DNA from: Terrabacter tumescens
Lineage (GTDB): Bacteria; Actinomycetota; Actinomycetes; Actinomycetales; Dermatophilaceae
Reading direction: 5' to 3'
DNA: 64,000 nt
Assembly (NCBI RefSeq): GCF_014646815.1
Contig: NZ_BMNZ01000004.1
Location: 88,437-152,436, forward strand
Of the stretch, positions 36,254 to 45,571 are shown piece after piece; the stretch's first letter is position 1; every line of letters begins with the position of its first letter. The notes beneath the pieces are model-generated. The model had not been told where the DNA came from, made no database searches, and saw only the letters and a list, made by a program, of their open reading frames with translations. A program made the position numbers and the translations under genes.

Positions 36254-37360
36254 ATGACCGACACGACCCACCCGACCCCCGCGGACGCCCGCCGTCCTGA
36301 GCGCTCGGGTGGTGGTGCTCCGGCCGCGTCCGTCGACTACGAGTTCGCCAAGCGGACCGGGCGCGCCATCGTCAACCCCGGGCCCCAGGTCTCGAGCGAC
36401 GAGGCCGCCGCCATCGTGGCCGACCTGCGGGCGGCCGCAGCGTCGGCCGTCGGCCCCGTCGCCGAGACCAGCGCGCTCACGGCCCCCGCCGGTGCACCCG
36501 ACCCGCTCGTCGTCGACCGTGCGGGCTGGATCAGCGCCAACGTCGACTCGTTCCGGTCGATGCTCGACCCCGTCGTCGACAAGCTCAATGCGACGAAGAA
36601 GTCCCCGACGAGCGCCACGGCGGCCGCGATCGGCGGCAAGGTGACCGGCGCCGAGATGGGTGGCCTGCTCGCCTTCCTCTCGAGCAAGGTGCTGGGGCAG
36701 TACGACCTCGCGCCAGGCGGCACGCCGCGCCTGCTGCTCGTGGCCCCCAACATCGTCGCGGCCGAGCGGCGCATGGGCGTCGACCCGACCGACTTCCGCC
36801 GCTGGGTCGCCATGCACGAGGAGACGCACCGGGTGCAGTTCACCGCGGTGCCCTGGCTGCGCGACCACATGGTCTCCCGCACCCAGGCCCTCGCCGTCGA
36901 CCTCGCCCCCACCCCCGAGGACCTCTCGAAGCGCTTCGAGCAGCTGACGAAGAACCTGCCCCAGGTGCTCAGCTCCGGCGAGGGTGTCGGCCAGCTCTTC
37001 GCGACGCCCGAGCAGAAGGCGCAGATCGCCGAGCTGACCGCCGTCATGTCGCTGCTCGAGGGCCACGCCGACGTCGTCATGGACGCCGTCGGGCCCCGGG
37101 TCATCCCGAGCGTCGACGAGATCCGCCGCAAGTTCGACCAGCGCCGCAACAGCTCGGTCGGGGTCGACCGGCTGCTGCGCAAGCTGCTCGGCCTCGAGGC
37201 CAAGATGCGGCAGTACCGCGACGGCGCCGTCTTCGTCCGCGCCGTCACCGACCAGGTGGGCCGCGACGGCTTCAACGCCGTCTGGTCCTCGCCCGACACG
37301 TTGCCCCGAGCCGCCGAGATCCTCGAGCCCGACGCCTGGGTGCGCCGGGTCCACGGCTGA
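36254..37360 (+). CDS. Zinc-dependent metalloprotease-like protein (DUF2342)
   Basis: 368 residues. Conserved in actinobacteria between dacB and tilS and sometimes labelled F420-biosynthesis associated from phylogenetic profile only. The zinc motif HEETH is at residues 188-192 in RRWVAMHEETHRVQF, with a downstream conserved EGHADVVMDAVGP (likely third ligand Glu). GGAAAGG precedes the ATG. The tilS gene starts four bases after the stop. No signal peptide, so cytoplasmic. The natural substrate is unknown. Confidence 0.88.
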   Translation: MTDTTHPTPADARRPERSGGGAPAASVDYEFAKRTGRAIVNPGPQVSSDEAAAIVADLRAAAASAVGPVAETSALTAPAGAPDPLVVDRAGWISANVDSFRSMLDPVVDKLNATKKSPTSATAAAIGGKVTGAEMGGLLAFLSSKVLGQYDLAPGGTPRLLLVAPNIVAAERRMGVDPTDFRRWVAMHEETHRVQFTAVPWLRDHMVSRTQALAVDLAPTPEDLSKRFEQLTKNLPQVLSSGEGVGQLFATPEQKAQIAELTAVMSLLEGHADVVMDAVGPRVIPSVDEIRRKFDQRRNSSVGVDRLLRKLLGLEAKMRQYRDGAVFVRAVTDQVGRDGFNAVWSSPDTLPRAAEILEPDAWVRRVHG

Positions 37361-37363
37361 GCG

Positions 37364-38380
37364 ATGCGAGGTCCCGCAGACATGCCCGGTCCCGACCCCG
37401 CCGTCGCCGCCACCCGCCTCGCCGTGCGCGAGCACCTCGCCGACGTGCCCGAGGGTGGCGTCGTCCTCGTCGCCTGCTCGGGTGGCCCAGACTCGGTGGC
37501 GCTCGCCGCCGCGCTCGCCTTCGAGGCGCCGCGGGCCGGCGTCCGCGGTGGTGCCGTCGTCGTCGACCACGGCCTGCAGGAGCGCTCCGCCGTGGTCGCG
37601 GAGGAGGCGGCCGCCCTGTGCCGCGAGATGGGGCTCGACCCCGTCGAGGTCGTCCGCGCCGAGGTCCGCACGAGCGGCGCCGGCCTCGAGGCCGATGCCC
37701 GCTCGGCGCGCTACGCCGCCATCGAGGCGGCTGCCGACCGCGTGGGCGCGTCCATGGTCCTCATCGGCCACACGCGTGACGACCAGGCCGAGCAGGTGCT
37801 CCTCGGCCTGTCCCGTGGCTCGGGCGCCCGGTCGCTCAGCGGCATGCCGGTGCGCCGCGACCGCTTCGTCCGTCCCCTCCTCGGCCTGCCGCGCGCCACG
37901 ACGCTCGCCGCCTGCGCGGCCTACGGCATCGACCCGTGGGACGACCCGCACAACAGCGACGACTCGTTCCGCCGGGTCCGCGCCCGCCGCCTGCTCGCGA
38001 CCCTCGAGTCCGACCTCGGTCCGGGCTTCGGTGCTGCCCTGGCGCGCAGTGCCGACCTGCTGCGCGAGGACGCCGACTACCTCGAGACGTTGGCGATCCG
38101 GGCGCGGGCCGACCTGCCCACCGGACCCCAGGGCGAGGGTGTCGACCTCGACGCCCTCGCGTCCCTGCCGCGGGCGATCCGCACCCGCGTCTGGCGGCTG
38201 CTCGCCGCCGAGGCCGGCGCGCCGCTCGCCGACGTCAGCGCCGCGCACGTCGAGTCGCTCGACGCCCTGCTGACCTCGTGGCACGGACAGGGCCCGCTGC
38301 ACGTGCCCGGCGGCATCGCCGTGGCGCGCACCGGCGGGGCCATCGTCTTCAGCCCGCTCCGCGAGACCGCCAACGCCTGA
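37364..38380 (+). CDS. tilS: tRNA(Ile)-lysidine synthase
   Basis: 338 residues, the short actinobacterial form. It converts C34 of the CAT-anticodon tRNA-Ile to lysidine so that it reads AUA. The PP-loop SGGPDS is at residues 39-44, followed by VVDHGLQERS, GHTRDDQAEQVLLGLSRGSG and RPLLGLPR. The C-terminal domain is reduced, as in relatives. The start overlaps closely with the preceding gene (3-bp gap), so expression is coupled; an ATG seven codons in is an alternative. Confidence 0.95.
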   Translation: MRGPADMPGPDPAVAATRLAVREHLADVPEGGVVLVACSGGPDSVALAAALAFEAPRAGVRGGAVVVDHGLQERSAVVAEEAAALCREMGLDPVEVVRAEVRTSGAGLEADARSARYAAIEAAADRVGASMVLIGHTRDDQAEQVLLGLSRGSGARSLSGMPVRRDRFVRPLLGLPRATTLAACAAYGIDPWDDPHNSDDSFRRVRARRLLATLESDLGPGFGAALARSADLLREDADYLETLAIRARADLPTGPQGEGVDLDALASLPRAIRTRVWRLLAAEAGAPLADVSAAHVESLDALLTSWHGQGPLHVPGGIAVARTGGAIVFSPLRETANA

Positions 38381-38499
38381 GTGCCGACGCCTCGCCGCCG
38401 ACGCCCGACTGCGTGGTGTGAGGCCCGCCGCCGGGTGCGGTTGAATGGGTCCCGCACCGCATGCCCCCGCACCACCCCGCACCACATGGAGGAGCCTTC

Positions 38500-39051
38500 G
38501 TGGACCACGAGCACATGGGAGACGACCTGGCCAAGGTCCTCTACACCGAGGAGCAGATCCAGGCCCGGCTCGCCGAGCTCGCCGCCGACATCTGGAAGGA
38601 CTACGAGGGCAAGGACTTCCTGCTCGTCGGTGTCCTCAAGGGTGCCGTCGTCGTCATGGCCGACCTCATGCGCGCGCTGCCCGGCACGGCCCCGATGGAC
38701 TGGATGGCGGTCTCGTCCTACGGCTCCGGCACCAAGAGCTCCGGCGTCGTGCGCATCCTCAAGGACCTCGACACCGACATCAGCGGGCGCCACGTGCTCA
38801 TCGTCGAGGACATCATCGACTCCGGCCTGACGCTCTCGTGGATCAAGTCCAACCTCGAGTCGCGCAACCCGGCCTCGGTCGAGATCTGCACGCTCCTGCG
38901 CAAGCCCGACGTCGTCAAGGTCGACATCCCCGTCAAGTACGTCGGCTTCGACATCCCCAACGAGTTCGTCGTCGGCTACGGCCTCGACTACGCCGAGAAG
39001 TACCGCAACCTGCGCTGCGTCGGCACCCTCGCCCCGCACGTCTACGCCTGA
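38500..39051 (+). CDS. hpt: Hypoxanthine phosphoribosyltransferase
   Basis: 183 residues. It salvages hypoxanthine/guanine using PRPP. The PRPP loop is in [17 protein letters not shown], with [16 protein letters not shown] (catalytic LKG) and [11 protein letters not shown] as flexible loop. GGAGGAG lies seven bases before the GTG at 38500, which decides the start against the in-frame ATG at 38515. tilS-hpt-ftsH is a conserved order in actinobacteria; here one DUF1028 gene is inserted before ftsH. Confidence 0.96.
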   Translation: MDHEHMGDDLAKVLYTEEQIQARLAELAADIWKDYEGKDFLLVGVLKGAVVVMADLMRALPGTAPMDWMAVSSYGSGTKSSGVVRILKDLDTDISGRHVLIVEDIIDSGLTLSWIKSNLESRNPASVEICTLLRKPDVVKVDIPVKYVGFDIPNEFVVGYGLDYAEKYRNLRCVGTLAPHVYA

Positions 39052-39065
39052 CAGGACGGGTCACC

Positions 39066-39890
39066 GTGACCTTCTCGATCGTCGCCCGCCAGGGTGAGGC
39101 GCACGGCATCGCCGTCGCGAGCAAGTTCCTCGCCGTCGGTGCCGTCGTGCCCGGCGCACGCCTCGGCGTCGGCGCCGTCGCGACCCAGTCCTTCGCGCGC
39201 GTCGCCTACCTCGAGGAGCTGCTCGGCCGCCTCGCCGCCGGGGAGCCGGCCGACGAGGCGCTCGCCGCCGCGACGGCGCTCGACGAGGGCCGCGAGACCC
39301 GTCAGGTCGGCGTCGTCGGCCTCGGCTCGGCCGCGACGTTCACGGGTTCGGAGTGCAACGCGTGGGCCGGCGGCGTGGCACGCGACGACGGCGACACGGC
39401 ATACGCCATCCAGGGCAACATCCTGACCGGGCCCGAGGTCGTCGAGGCCATGGAGCGCGCGTGGCACGACACGGCGGGGGAGCCGCTCGCGCGTCGCCTG
39501 CTCGCCGCTCTCGTGGCCGGCGACGCGGCCGGCGGCGACTCGCGTGGCCGCCAGAGCGCAGCCATGTATGCCGTCGAGCCGGGTTCGGGCTACGACGCGT
39601 GCGGGGTGCTCGCCGACCTGCGCGTCGACGACCACGCCGACCCCGTGACCGAGCTCGGTCGCCTGCTCTCGGACTGGGAGATGTACTTCGGCAAGCCCGA
39701 GGACGTGCAGGCGCTCGAGGGCGAGCTCGCGGACGAGGTGCGCGACCGGCTGACCCGCCTGGGCTTCACCGACCCCGACGTCGCGACGGCGCTCGCCGAC
39801 TGGGCCGGAAACGCCAACTACGAGGCGCGCCTGAGCCCCGACGGGATCGACCGGCGCGTCCTCGAGGCCCTCCGCGCCGCCACCGCCTGA
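39066..39890 (+). CDS. DUF1028 protein (Ntn-hydrolase-like)
   Basis: 274 residues from GTG. The N-terminus TFSIVARQGEAHGIAVASKFLAVGAVVPGA is the DUF1028 signature; the Thr after the initiator would be exposed if Met is removed, as in Ntn hydrolases, but autoprocessing is not shown. RQSAAMYAVEPGSGYDA is the second conserved block; a C-terminal ~75-residue region with a peptidoglycan-binding-like look follows (GRLLSDWEMYFG). It starts 14 bp after hpt and probably shares its transcript. Substrate unknown. Confidence 0.82.
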   Translation: MTFSIVARQGEAHGIAVASKFLAVGAVVPGARLGVGAVATQSFARVAYLEELLGRLAAGEPADEALAAATALDEGRETRQVGVVGLGSAATFTGSECNAWAGGVARDDGDTAYAIQGNILTGPEVVEAMERAWHDTAGEPLARRLLAALVAGDAAGGDSRGRQSAAMYAVEPGSGYDACGVLADLRVDDHADPVTELGRLLSDWEMYFGKPEDVQALEGELADEVRDRLTRLGFTDPDVATALADWAGNANYEARLSPDGIDRRVLEALRAATA

Positions 39891-39979
39891 CCCGCGACGC
39901 CACGCCGACCGGGCACCCCGGCGCCGACCCTCGACGGACGGGTTGGTCACCGGCGTGCCGCATGCGGAACACTGGTAGA

Positions 39980-40014
39980 CCACCGGACGTTGTGCCGGTG
40001 GACAAACTCACCGG
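39980..40014 (+). promoter_or_regulatory. ftsH leader with two mutually exclusive hairpins
   Basis: CCACCGG (39980-39986) can pair with CCGGTGG (39995-40001). The same CCGGTG can instead pair with CACCGG at 40009-40014. Both loops are eight bases. A TAGACC -10-like box at 39976-39981 would place this at the very start of the ftsH message. The switch idea is inference; the competing complementarities are visible. Confidence 0.4.
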
Positions 40015-40055
40015 ACGAGCAGGAGGACCGGGGCCCCGACAGGTCCCGCACGTAC

Positions 40056-42167
40056 ATGGACGCTAAGCGGATTCTGCGCACACCACTGCTGTGGATCTTG
40101 GTCCTCATCAGCGCGCTCGTCTTCGGCATGATGTTCTCCGAGTCCGGCCCGCCCCGGATCGACACGTCGGCTGCCATGACGCAGATCAACGACGGCAACG
40201 TCGAGTCGGCCAAGCTGCTCAACAACGAGCGCATGGAGCTGACCCTCAAGAAGCCCTACACCTCGCCCGACGGCACGGTGAAGGACGCGAAGACGGTCTA
40301 CGCCTTCTACGTCGACGCGCGCGGCGGCCAGGTCGTCGCGGCGCTCAACGCCAAGCCGCCGGCCCAGGGCGTCGACGACCAGATCGACCAGCCGAGCTGG
40401 TTCGGCTCGCTCCTCTTCTCGATCCTGCCGATCATCGTGATCCTCGCGCTCTTCTGGTTCCTCATGGGCCAGATGCAGGGCGGCGGCAACCGCGTCATGC
40501 AGTTCGGCAAGTCCCGCGCCAAGCTCGCGACCAAGGACACCCCGAAGGTCACCTTCGCCGACGTCGCCGGCTGCGACGAGGCCATCGAGGAGCTCCAGGA
40601 GATCAAGGAGTTCCTCCAGGAGCCCGCGAAGTTCCTCGCCGTCGGCGCCAAGATCCCCAAGGGCGTGCTGCTCTACGGCCAGCCCGGCACCGGCAAGACG
40701 CTGCTCGCCCGCGCGGTCGCGGGTGAGGCCGGCGTGCCGTTCTACTCGATCTCCGGATCGGACTTCGTCGAGATGTTCGTCGGTGTCGGCGCGAGCCGTG
40801 TCCGTGACCTCTTCGAGCAGGCCAAGGCCAACGCCCCGGCCATCGTCTTCGTCGACGAGATCGACGCCGTCGGCCGCCACCGTGGCGCCGGCATGGGCGG
40901 CGGCCACGACGAGCGCGAGCAGACCCTCAACCAGCTGCTCGTCGAGATGGACGGCTTCGACGTCAAGACCAACGTCATCCTCATCGCCGCCACCAACCGC
41001 CCCGACATCCTCGACCCCGCGCTGCTGCGTCCGGGCCGCTTCGACCGCCAGATCGCCGTCGACGCGCCCGACATGATCGGCCGCCACCGCATCCTCGAGG
41101 TGCACGCCCAGGGCAAGCCCGTCACAGCCGACGTCGACCTGCTCGCCGTCGCCCGCCGCACGCCCGGCTTCACCGGTGCCGACCTCGCCAACGTCCTCAA
41201 CGAGGCCGCCCTGCTGACGGCCCGCAGCGACAAGAAGGTCATCGACAACGAGGCCCTCGACGAGGCCATCGACCGCGTCATCGCCGGTCCGCAGAAGCGC
41301 ACCCGCATCATGTCGGCCAAGGAGCGCAAGATCACGGCCTACCACGAGGGTGGTCACGCCCTCGTCGCCGCGGCGCTCAACCACACCGACCCGGTGACCA
41401 AGGTGACGATCCTTCCGCGTGGCCGGGCCCTCGGCTACACGATGGTCATGCCGATCGACGACAAGTACTCCACGACGCGCAACGAGATCCTCGACCAGCT
41501 CGCGTACGCCCTCGGTGGCCGCGTCGCCGAGGAGATCGTCTTCCACGAGCCGACCACCGGTGCCAGTAACGACATCGAGAAGGCCACGGGCATGGCCCGC
41601 AAGATGGTCACCGAGTTCGGCATGTCCGAGCGCATCGGCGCCATCAAGCTCGGCCAGAGCACCGGCGAGGTCTTCCTCGGCCGCGACATGGGCCACCAGC
41701 GCGACTACTCCGAGGAGATCGCCCGGATCGTCGACGAGGAGGTCCGTGCCCTCATCGACGCGGCCCACGACGAGGCGTACTCCGCCCTCAACGCCAACCG
41801 CGACCTGCTCGACCACCTCGTCCTCGAGCTGCTCGAGAAGGAGACGCTCAACGTCCACGAGCTCGCCGAGCTGTTCAAGCCGGTCGTCAAGCAGCCCGAG
41901 CGCCCCACCTGGCTCTCGTCGCAGACGCGCCAGCTGAGCGACCGTCCGCCGGTGCTGACGCCGGCCGAGATCGCCGCGCAGAACGGCCAGAACGGCTTTG
42001 GCCAGAACGGCCACCTGCCGCCCCCGGTGCCGGCCGACAAGCACATCGAGAGCCAGATCGACGAGGCTGCCTCCGTCGGTGCGCACCCGCTCGCCGACGA
42101 GCACCCCGCCGAGAAGATCGTCGAGGTGCCGGACGACCGCCCCGTCAACCCCGACGAGAAGAGCTGA
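40056..42167 (+). CDS. ftsH: ATP-dependent zinc metalloprotease FtsH
   Basis: 703 residues. Two membrane helices (about 11-28 and 121-140) flank a ~90-residue outside domain. The AAA+ domain has [19 protein letters not shown] and the second region of homology [19 protein letters not shown]. The protease domain has the zinc motif HEGGH at residues 430-434 and a later conserved Asp. The last ~70 residues are a Gln/Asn/Pro-rich and acidic tail. It degrades misfolded membrane proteins. folE begins three bases after the stop. Confidence 0.97.
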   Translation: MDAKRILRTPLLWILVLISALVFGMMFSESGPPRIDTSAAMTQINDGNVESAKLLNNERMELTLKKPYTSPDGTVKDAKTVYAFYVDARGGQVVAALNAKPPAQGVDDQIDQPSWFGSLLFSILPIIVILALFWFLMGQMQGGGNRVMQFGKSRAKLATKDTPKVTFADVAGCDEAIEELQEIKEFLQEPAKFLAVGAKIPKGVLLYGQPGTGKTLLARAVAGEAGVPFYSISGSDFVEMFVGVGASRVRDLFEQAKANAPAIVFVDEIDAVGRHRGAGMGGGHDEREQTLNQLLVEMDGFDVKTNVILIAATNRPDILDPALLRPGRFDRQIAVDAPDMIGRHRILEVHAQGKPVTADVDLLAVARRTPGFTGADLANVLNEAALLTARSDKKVIDNEALDEAIDRVIAGPQKRTRIMSAKERKITAYHEGGHALVAAALNHTDPVTKVTILPRGRALGYTMVMPIDDKYSTTRNEILDQLAYALGGRVAEEIVFHEPTTGASNDIEKATGMARKMVTEFGMSERIGAIKLGQSTGEVFLGRDMGHQRDYSEEIARIVDEEVRALIDAAHDEAYSALNANRDLLDHLVLELLEKETLNVHELAELFKPVVKQPERPTWLSSQTRQLSDRPPVLTPAEIAAQNGQNGFGQNGHLPPPVPADKHIESQIDEAASVGAHPLADEHPAEKIVEVPDDRPVNPDEKS

Positions 42168-42170
42168 CGC

Positions 42171-42743
42171 GTGACGATCGACCAGCCGCGCGCCGAGGCG
42201 GCCGTGCGGGAGCTGCTCCTCGCCATCGGTGAGGACCCCGACCGCGAGGGCCTGCTCGACACCCCGGGCCGGGTGGCCCGCTCCTTCAGCGAGATCTACG
42301 CCGGACTCGACATGACGGCGGCGGACGTGCTCGGCACGACGTTCGAGATCGACCACCAGGAGCTCGTCATCGTGCGGGACATCGAGCTCTACAGCACGTG
42401 CGAGCACCACCTCGTGCCCTTCCACGGGGTGGCGCACGTCGGCTACATCCCGAGCAAGGACGGCCGGGTCACCGGCCTGTCCAAGCTCGCCCGGCTCGTC
42501 GAGGTCTTCGCCCGGCGCCCCCAGGTGCAGGAGCGCCTCACGACCCAGATCGCCGACGCGCTCGTCGAGCACCTCGACGTGCAAGGCGTCATCGTCGTGG
42601 TCCAGGCCGAGCACCTGTGCATGTCGATGCGCGGCATCCGCAAGCCCGGCGCCAGCACGATCACCTCGGCGGTGCGCGGCCAGCTGCGCGACCCGGCCAC
42701 TCGAGCAGAGGCCATGGCGCTGATGCTCGAGGGCAACAAGTGA
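42171..42743 (+). CDS. folE: GTP cyclohydrolase I
   Basis: 190 residues, homodecamer-type. It makes 7,8-dihydroneopterin triphosphate from GTP. Zinc ligands are the Cys and His of TCEHHLVPF and the Cys in [30 protein letters not shown] contains the GTP-binding and active-site residues. GTG start, 3-bp gap to ftsH. It opens the folate set folE-folP-folBK. Confidence 0.97.
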   Translation: MTIDQPRAEAAVRELLLAIGEDPDREGLLDTPGRVARSFSEIYAGLDMTAADVLGTTFEIDHQELVIVRDIELYSTCEHHLVPFHGVAHVGYIPSKDGRVTGLSKLARLVEVFARRPQVQERLTTQIADALVEHLDVQGVIVVVQAEHLCMSMRGIRKPGASTITSAVRGQLRDPATRAEAMALMLEGNK

Positions 42744-42834
42744 GCGGCGAACCCTCCACCCACCTCGGCGCCCACCTGACGTCCCTGACGCGCCCGGCTC
42801 CCTGCGCGACGTCGGCCGCGACACAATGGCGCCC

Positions 42835-43728
42835 ATGACTGCGCCAGCTCCCCGCAAGCGGAACATGCCTGATGCCACCGAGCTGCTGTCGGTGCGCGAC
42901 CGCACGCTCGTCATGGGCGTCGTCAACGTCACTCCCGACTCGTTCTCCGACGGCGGGCAGTGGTTCGAGCAGGACGCCGCGATCGCACACGGCCGTGAGG
43001 TCGTCGCGGCCGGCGCCGACATCGTCGACGTCGGCGGCGAGTCGACGCGGCCGGGCGCCGAGCGTCCGTCGGTCGAGGAGGAGCTGCGCCGGGTCGTCCC
43101 TGTCGTGACGGCCCTCGCGGCCGATGGGGCCGTCGTCTCCGTCGACACGATGCGCGCCTCGGTCGCCCGGGCGGCGGTCGACGCGGGCGCGAGCATCGTC
43201 AACGACGTCTCGGGCGGCCTGGCCGACCCCGAGATGGTGCCGTGGGTGGCCTCCGACCGGCTGCCGTTCATCGCCATGCACTGGCGGGGGCACAGCACCG
43301 AGATGCAGTCGCGGGCCGTCTACGACGACGTCGTCGAGGACGTGATCCGAGAGCTGGCGCAGCGGCGTGACGCGCTGCTCGAGGGCGGCATCGACGAGGA
43401 GCGCCTCGTGCTCGACCCCGGCCTCGGCTTCGCCAAGAACGCCGACCACAACTGGGCCCTCATGGCCGACCTCCCGGCCCTGCACGAGCTGGACCAGCCG
43501 ATCCTGCTCGGCGCCTCCCGCAAGACCTTCCTCGGTCGGCTCGGCCGGGACGAGGGCGGCGCCCCGCGTCCCGCCCCGGACCGCGACGTCGAGACGACCG
43601 CGACGTCGGTCATGGCCGCCATGGCAGGCCTGTGGTGCGTGCGCGTCCACGACGTCGCCTCGACCGTGCGCGCGCTCAGCGTCGTGCAGGCGGCCCTCGA
43701 GCACGCTCCCGAGGACCTCGTCGACTGA
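42835..43728 (+). CDS. folP: Dihydropteroate synthase
   Basis: 297 residues. It condenses hydroxymethyldihydropterin diphosphate with p-aminobenzoate and is the sulfonamide target. GVVNVTPDSFSDGG, VDVGGESTRPGA, DTMRASVARAA and NDVSGG line the TIM-barrel pockets; LLGASRKTFLG is the last conserved block. There are two possible ATGs (42826 and 42835). The second is preferred because CACAAT, a plausible -10 box, ends seven bases before it and no ribosome-binding site is seen for either. Confidence 0.95.
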   Translation: MTAPAPRKRNMPDATELLSVRDRTLVMGVVNVTPDSFSDGGQWFEQDAAIAHGREVVAAGADIVDVGGESTRPGAERPSVEEELRRVVPVVTALAADGAVVSVDTMRASVARAAVDAGASIVNDVSGGLADPEMVPWVASDRLPFIAMHWRGHSTEMQSRAVYDDVVEDVIRELAQRRDALLEGGIDEERLVLDPGLGFAKNADHNWALMADLPALHELDQPILLGASRKTFLGRLGRDEGGAPRPAPDRDVETTATSVMAAMAGLWCVRVHDVASTVRALSVVQAALEHAPEDLVD

Positions 43729-43767
43729 CCGAGCCCGGCTATCTGCCACCCACCACCCGACCACCAT

Positions 43768-43797
43768 CGACGACCACCGACGACCACCGACGACCTC
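43768..43797. repeat. 10-bp triple direct repeat between folP and folBK
   Basis: CGACGACCAC is repeated twice exactly and once with one change, head to tail. Two more triples of the same length but different sequence are at 46857 and 60216. Confidence 0.7.
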
Positions 43798-43814
43798 GTG
43801 AAGGATCCCCACTG

Positions 43815-44702
43815 ATGCCCGACCGCATCGTGCTGCAGGGCGTGACCGCCCGCGGCCACCACGGAGTGCTCGAGAGCGAGAAGCGCGACGGCCAGACGTT
43901 CCTCGTCGACGTCACGATGAGGCTGGACCTCGAGCCGGCCGGCCGCACCGACGCCCTCGCCGCCACCGTCAACTACGCGGAGGTGGCCGCCGACGTCGTC
44001 GCCCGCATCACCGGGCCCTCGTTCGACCTCATCGAGCGTCTGGCGGAGGTCATCGCCGACGACGTGCTGCGCCACGACCTCGTCCACACCGTCGAGGTGG
44101 TCGTGCACAAGCCGGAGGCACCCGTGGGTCATCCGTTCACCGACGTCCAGGTGCACCTCACCCGCACCAACGCGGCCCACGTCGTCATCGCGCTCGGCAC
44201 CAACCTCGGCGACCGGGGCCAGACCCTGACCGACGCGGTCGCGGCGCTCACGGCGCTGCCGGGGCTGACGGTGACCGCGGTGTCCGACATCGTCGCGACC
44301 GACCCGGTGGGCGGTCCCGACCAGCCGGAGTACCTCAACGCGGTCCTCACCGCGCGCTCGCTGCTGCACCCCGCCGATCTGCTGGCCGAGCTGCACCGCA
44401 TCGAGGCCGACCACGGCCGCACCCGCGAGGTCCGCTGGGGCGCCAGGACGCTCGACCTCGACCTCATCCAGTACGGCACGCCCGGTGGCCACCGCGAGGT
44501 GACCGCCGAGGTCCCGGAGCTGATGCTGCCGCACCCGCGCGCGCACGAGCGGGCCTTCGTCCTCGTGCCGTGGCTCGACGCCGACCCCCGCGCGACGCTG
44601 CGGCTGGGCGAGGGCACGGCCGGCATCCGACGGGTCGACGAGCTGCTCGCGGGCCTCGACCGGTCCGGCGTGCGCCCCGGTCCCCGATGGGAGCACCAGT
44701 GA
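43815..44702 (+). CDS. folBK: Bifunctional dihydroneopterin aldolase / hydroxymethyldihydropterin pyrophosphokinase
   Basis: 295 residues, a fusion of two folate enzymes. FolB covers about residues 1-118 (LQGVTARGHHGVLESEKRDGQ with the substrate Glu, VNYAEVAA, IERLAEVIA, VHKPEAPVG). FolK covers about 120-295 (VIALGTNLGDR, YLNAVL, WGARTLDLDLIQYG, LPHPRAHERAFVLVP). The two catalyse consecutive steps just before FolP. Start at 43815 behind AAGGATCCCC is weak but the FolB fold begins at once. The stop overlaps the GTG of the DUF3180 gene. Confidence 0.95.
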   Translation: MPDRIVLQGVTARGHHGVLESEKRDGQTFLVDVTMRLDLEPAGRTDALAATVNYAEVAADVVARITGPSFDLIERLAEVIADDVLRHDLVHTVEVVVHKPEAPVGHPFTDVQVHLTRTNAAHVVIALGTNLGDRGQTLTDAVAALTALPGLTVTAVSDIVATDPVGGPDQPEYLNAVLTARSLLHPADLLAELHRIEADHGRTREVRWGARTLDLDLIQYGTPGGHREVTAEVPELMLPHPRAHERAFVLVPWLDADPRATLRLGEGTAGIRRVDELLAGLDRSGVRPGPRWEHQ

Positions 44703-45187
44703 GACCCCACTCCGGCATCCGCGTCACGACGCTCGTGCTCGCGGGGCTGGCCATGACGGTGGTGGCGTGGCTCGTGCTGCGCTGGCTCTCCTCGGGCGGC
44801 AGTCCCGTGCCCGAGCCGGGCTGGATCGGGGCAGCGGCCATGGTCTTCCTGGGTGGCGGGCTGCTCCTCGCCGGCTGGCAGGTGCGCAAGGTCCGTGACG
44901 GCCGACCCGACCCTGCGATCACGCCGCTGCGCGCGGCCCGCACGCTCGTGCTGGGCCAGGCGGGCGCCCTCACCGGGGCGGTGCTCGTCGGGTGGTATGC
45001 CGCGAACGCGCTCGTCCTGCTGCCCGACGGGGACGTCGACTCGCAGCGCAGCCGCATCTGGCTCTTCGTGCTGCACGCGGTCGTCGCGCTGCTGCTCGCG
45101 ACCGCCGGCATGGTCGTGCAGGCCTGGTGCCGGCTGCGACCGCGCGACGACGAGGACGACGAGGACGCCGGCGCCGCTCCACGCTGA
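44699..45187 (+). CDS. DUF3180 integral membrane protein
   Basis: 162 residues with four hydrophobic segments (about 10-28, 36-56, 84-104, 118-140) and an acidic C-terminus (DDEDDEDAG). It overlaps folBK by four bases. This family is nearly always downstream of folK in actinobacteria, but its role is unknown; a folate link is only implied by position. Confidence 0.88.
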   Translation: MRPHSGIRVTTLVLAGLAMTVVAWLVLRWLSSGGSPVPEPGWIGAAAMVFLGGGLLLAGWQVRKVRDGRPDPAITPLRAARTLVLGQAGALTGAVLVGWYAANALVLLPDGDVDSQRSRIWLFVLHAVVALLLATAGMVVQAWCRLRPRDDEDDEDAGAAPR

Positions 45188-45206
45188 CCGGTGACGTGCG
45201 TGATGG

Positions 45207-45246
45207 TCCTGCGCCCGGTGGGGTGATCACCCCACCGGGCGCAGGA
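45207..45246. terminator. 40-bp perfect palindrome, bidirectional terminator
   Basis: Positions 45207-45246 equal their own reverse complement, centred on TGATCA, with arms beginning TCCTGCGCCCGGTGGGG. It lies between the convergent folate operon and the lipoprotein/NuoD operon. Confidence 0.8.
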
Positions 45247-45332
45247 TCATCTGTCGACTCATCCGCAGCACCAACCACCGCGGACGGGGGCGTGCAACCC
45301 GGCCCGGGCCGGGCCGGGGGCCGAGAGTCGGC

Positions 45333-45563
45333 TCAGGTGGTGCCGGCGACGCTCACCGTCGACCTCGACGTCGGGGTCGTCGTCGAGCTCGTCGGCGGCT
45401 GCGGCGGACCGTCCGGCTTCGTCGTGCGCGTGGGCCACGGCGGCGGGATCGTGTCGACGGTGTCCTCGTCGGAGCAGGCCGCCGCGAGCGTGACCACGCC
45501 GGTGATGAGGGCGACGGCCACGCCGCGCACGAGGTTCTCCCGGGAGGCCCGGGCAGACGGCAT
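45333..45563 (-). CDS. Small putative lipoprotein
   Basis: 76 residues. Residues 11-29 are hydrophobic and end in LAAAC with Cys30 as lipidation site; the rest is a Thr/Pro/Ser-rich, probably unstructured tail. GAGGGGGCGC precedes the ATG. It begins eight bases after the stop of the NuoD-like gene on the same strand, so both are probably cotranscribed. No domain recognised. The -3 lipobox residue is Ala, slightly off consensus. Confidence 0.7.
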   Translation of the reverse strand: MPSARASRENLVRGVAVALITGVVTLAAACSDEDTVDTIPPPWPTRTTKPDGPPQPPTSSTTTPTSRSTVSVAGTT

Positions 45564-45571
45564 GCGCCCCC

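Noticed and set aside
34463-38485. Very long minus-strand open frame opposite dacB-tilS
   Set aside because: It is the GC-rich shadow of four well-recognised plus-strand genes and its protein has no family pattern. The same holds for 40008-43298 opposite ftsH-folP and 8431-11424 opposite holB and the first hydrolase.
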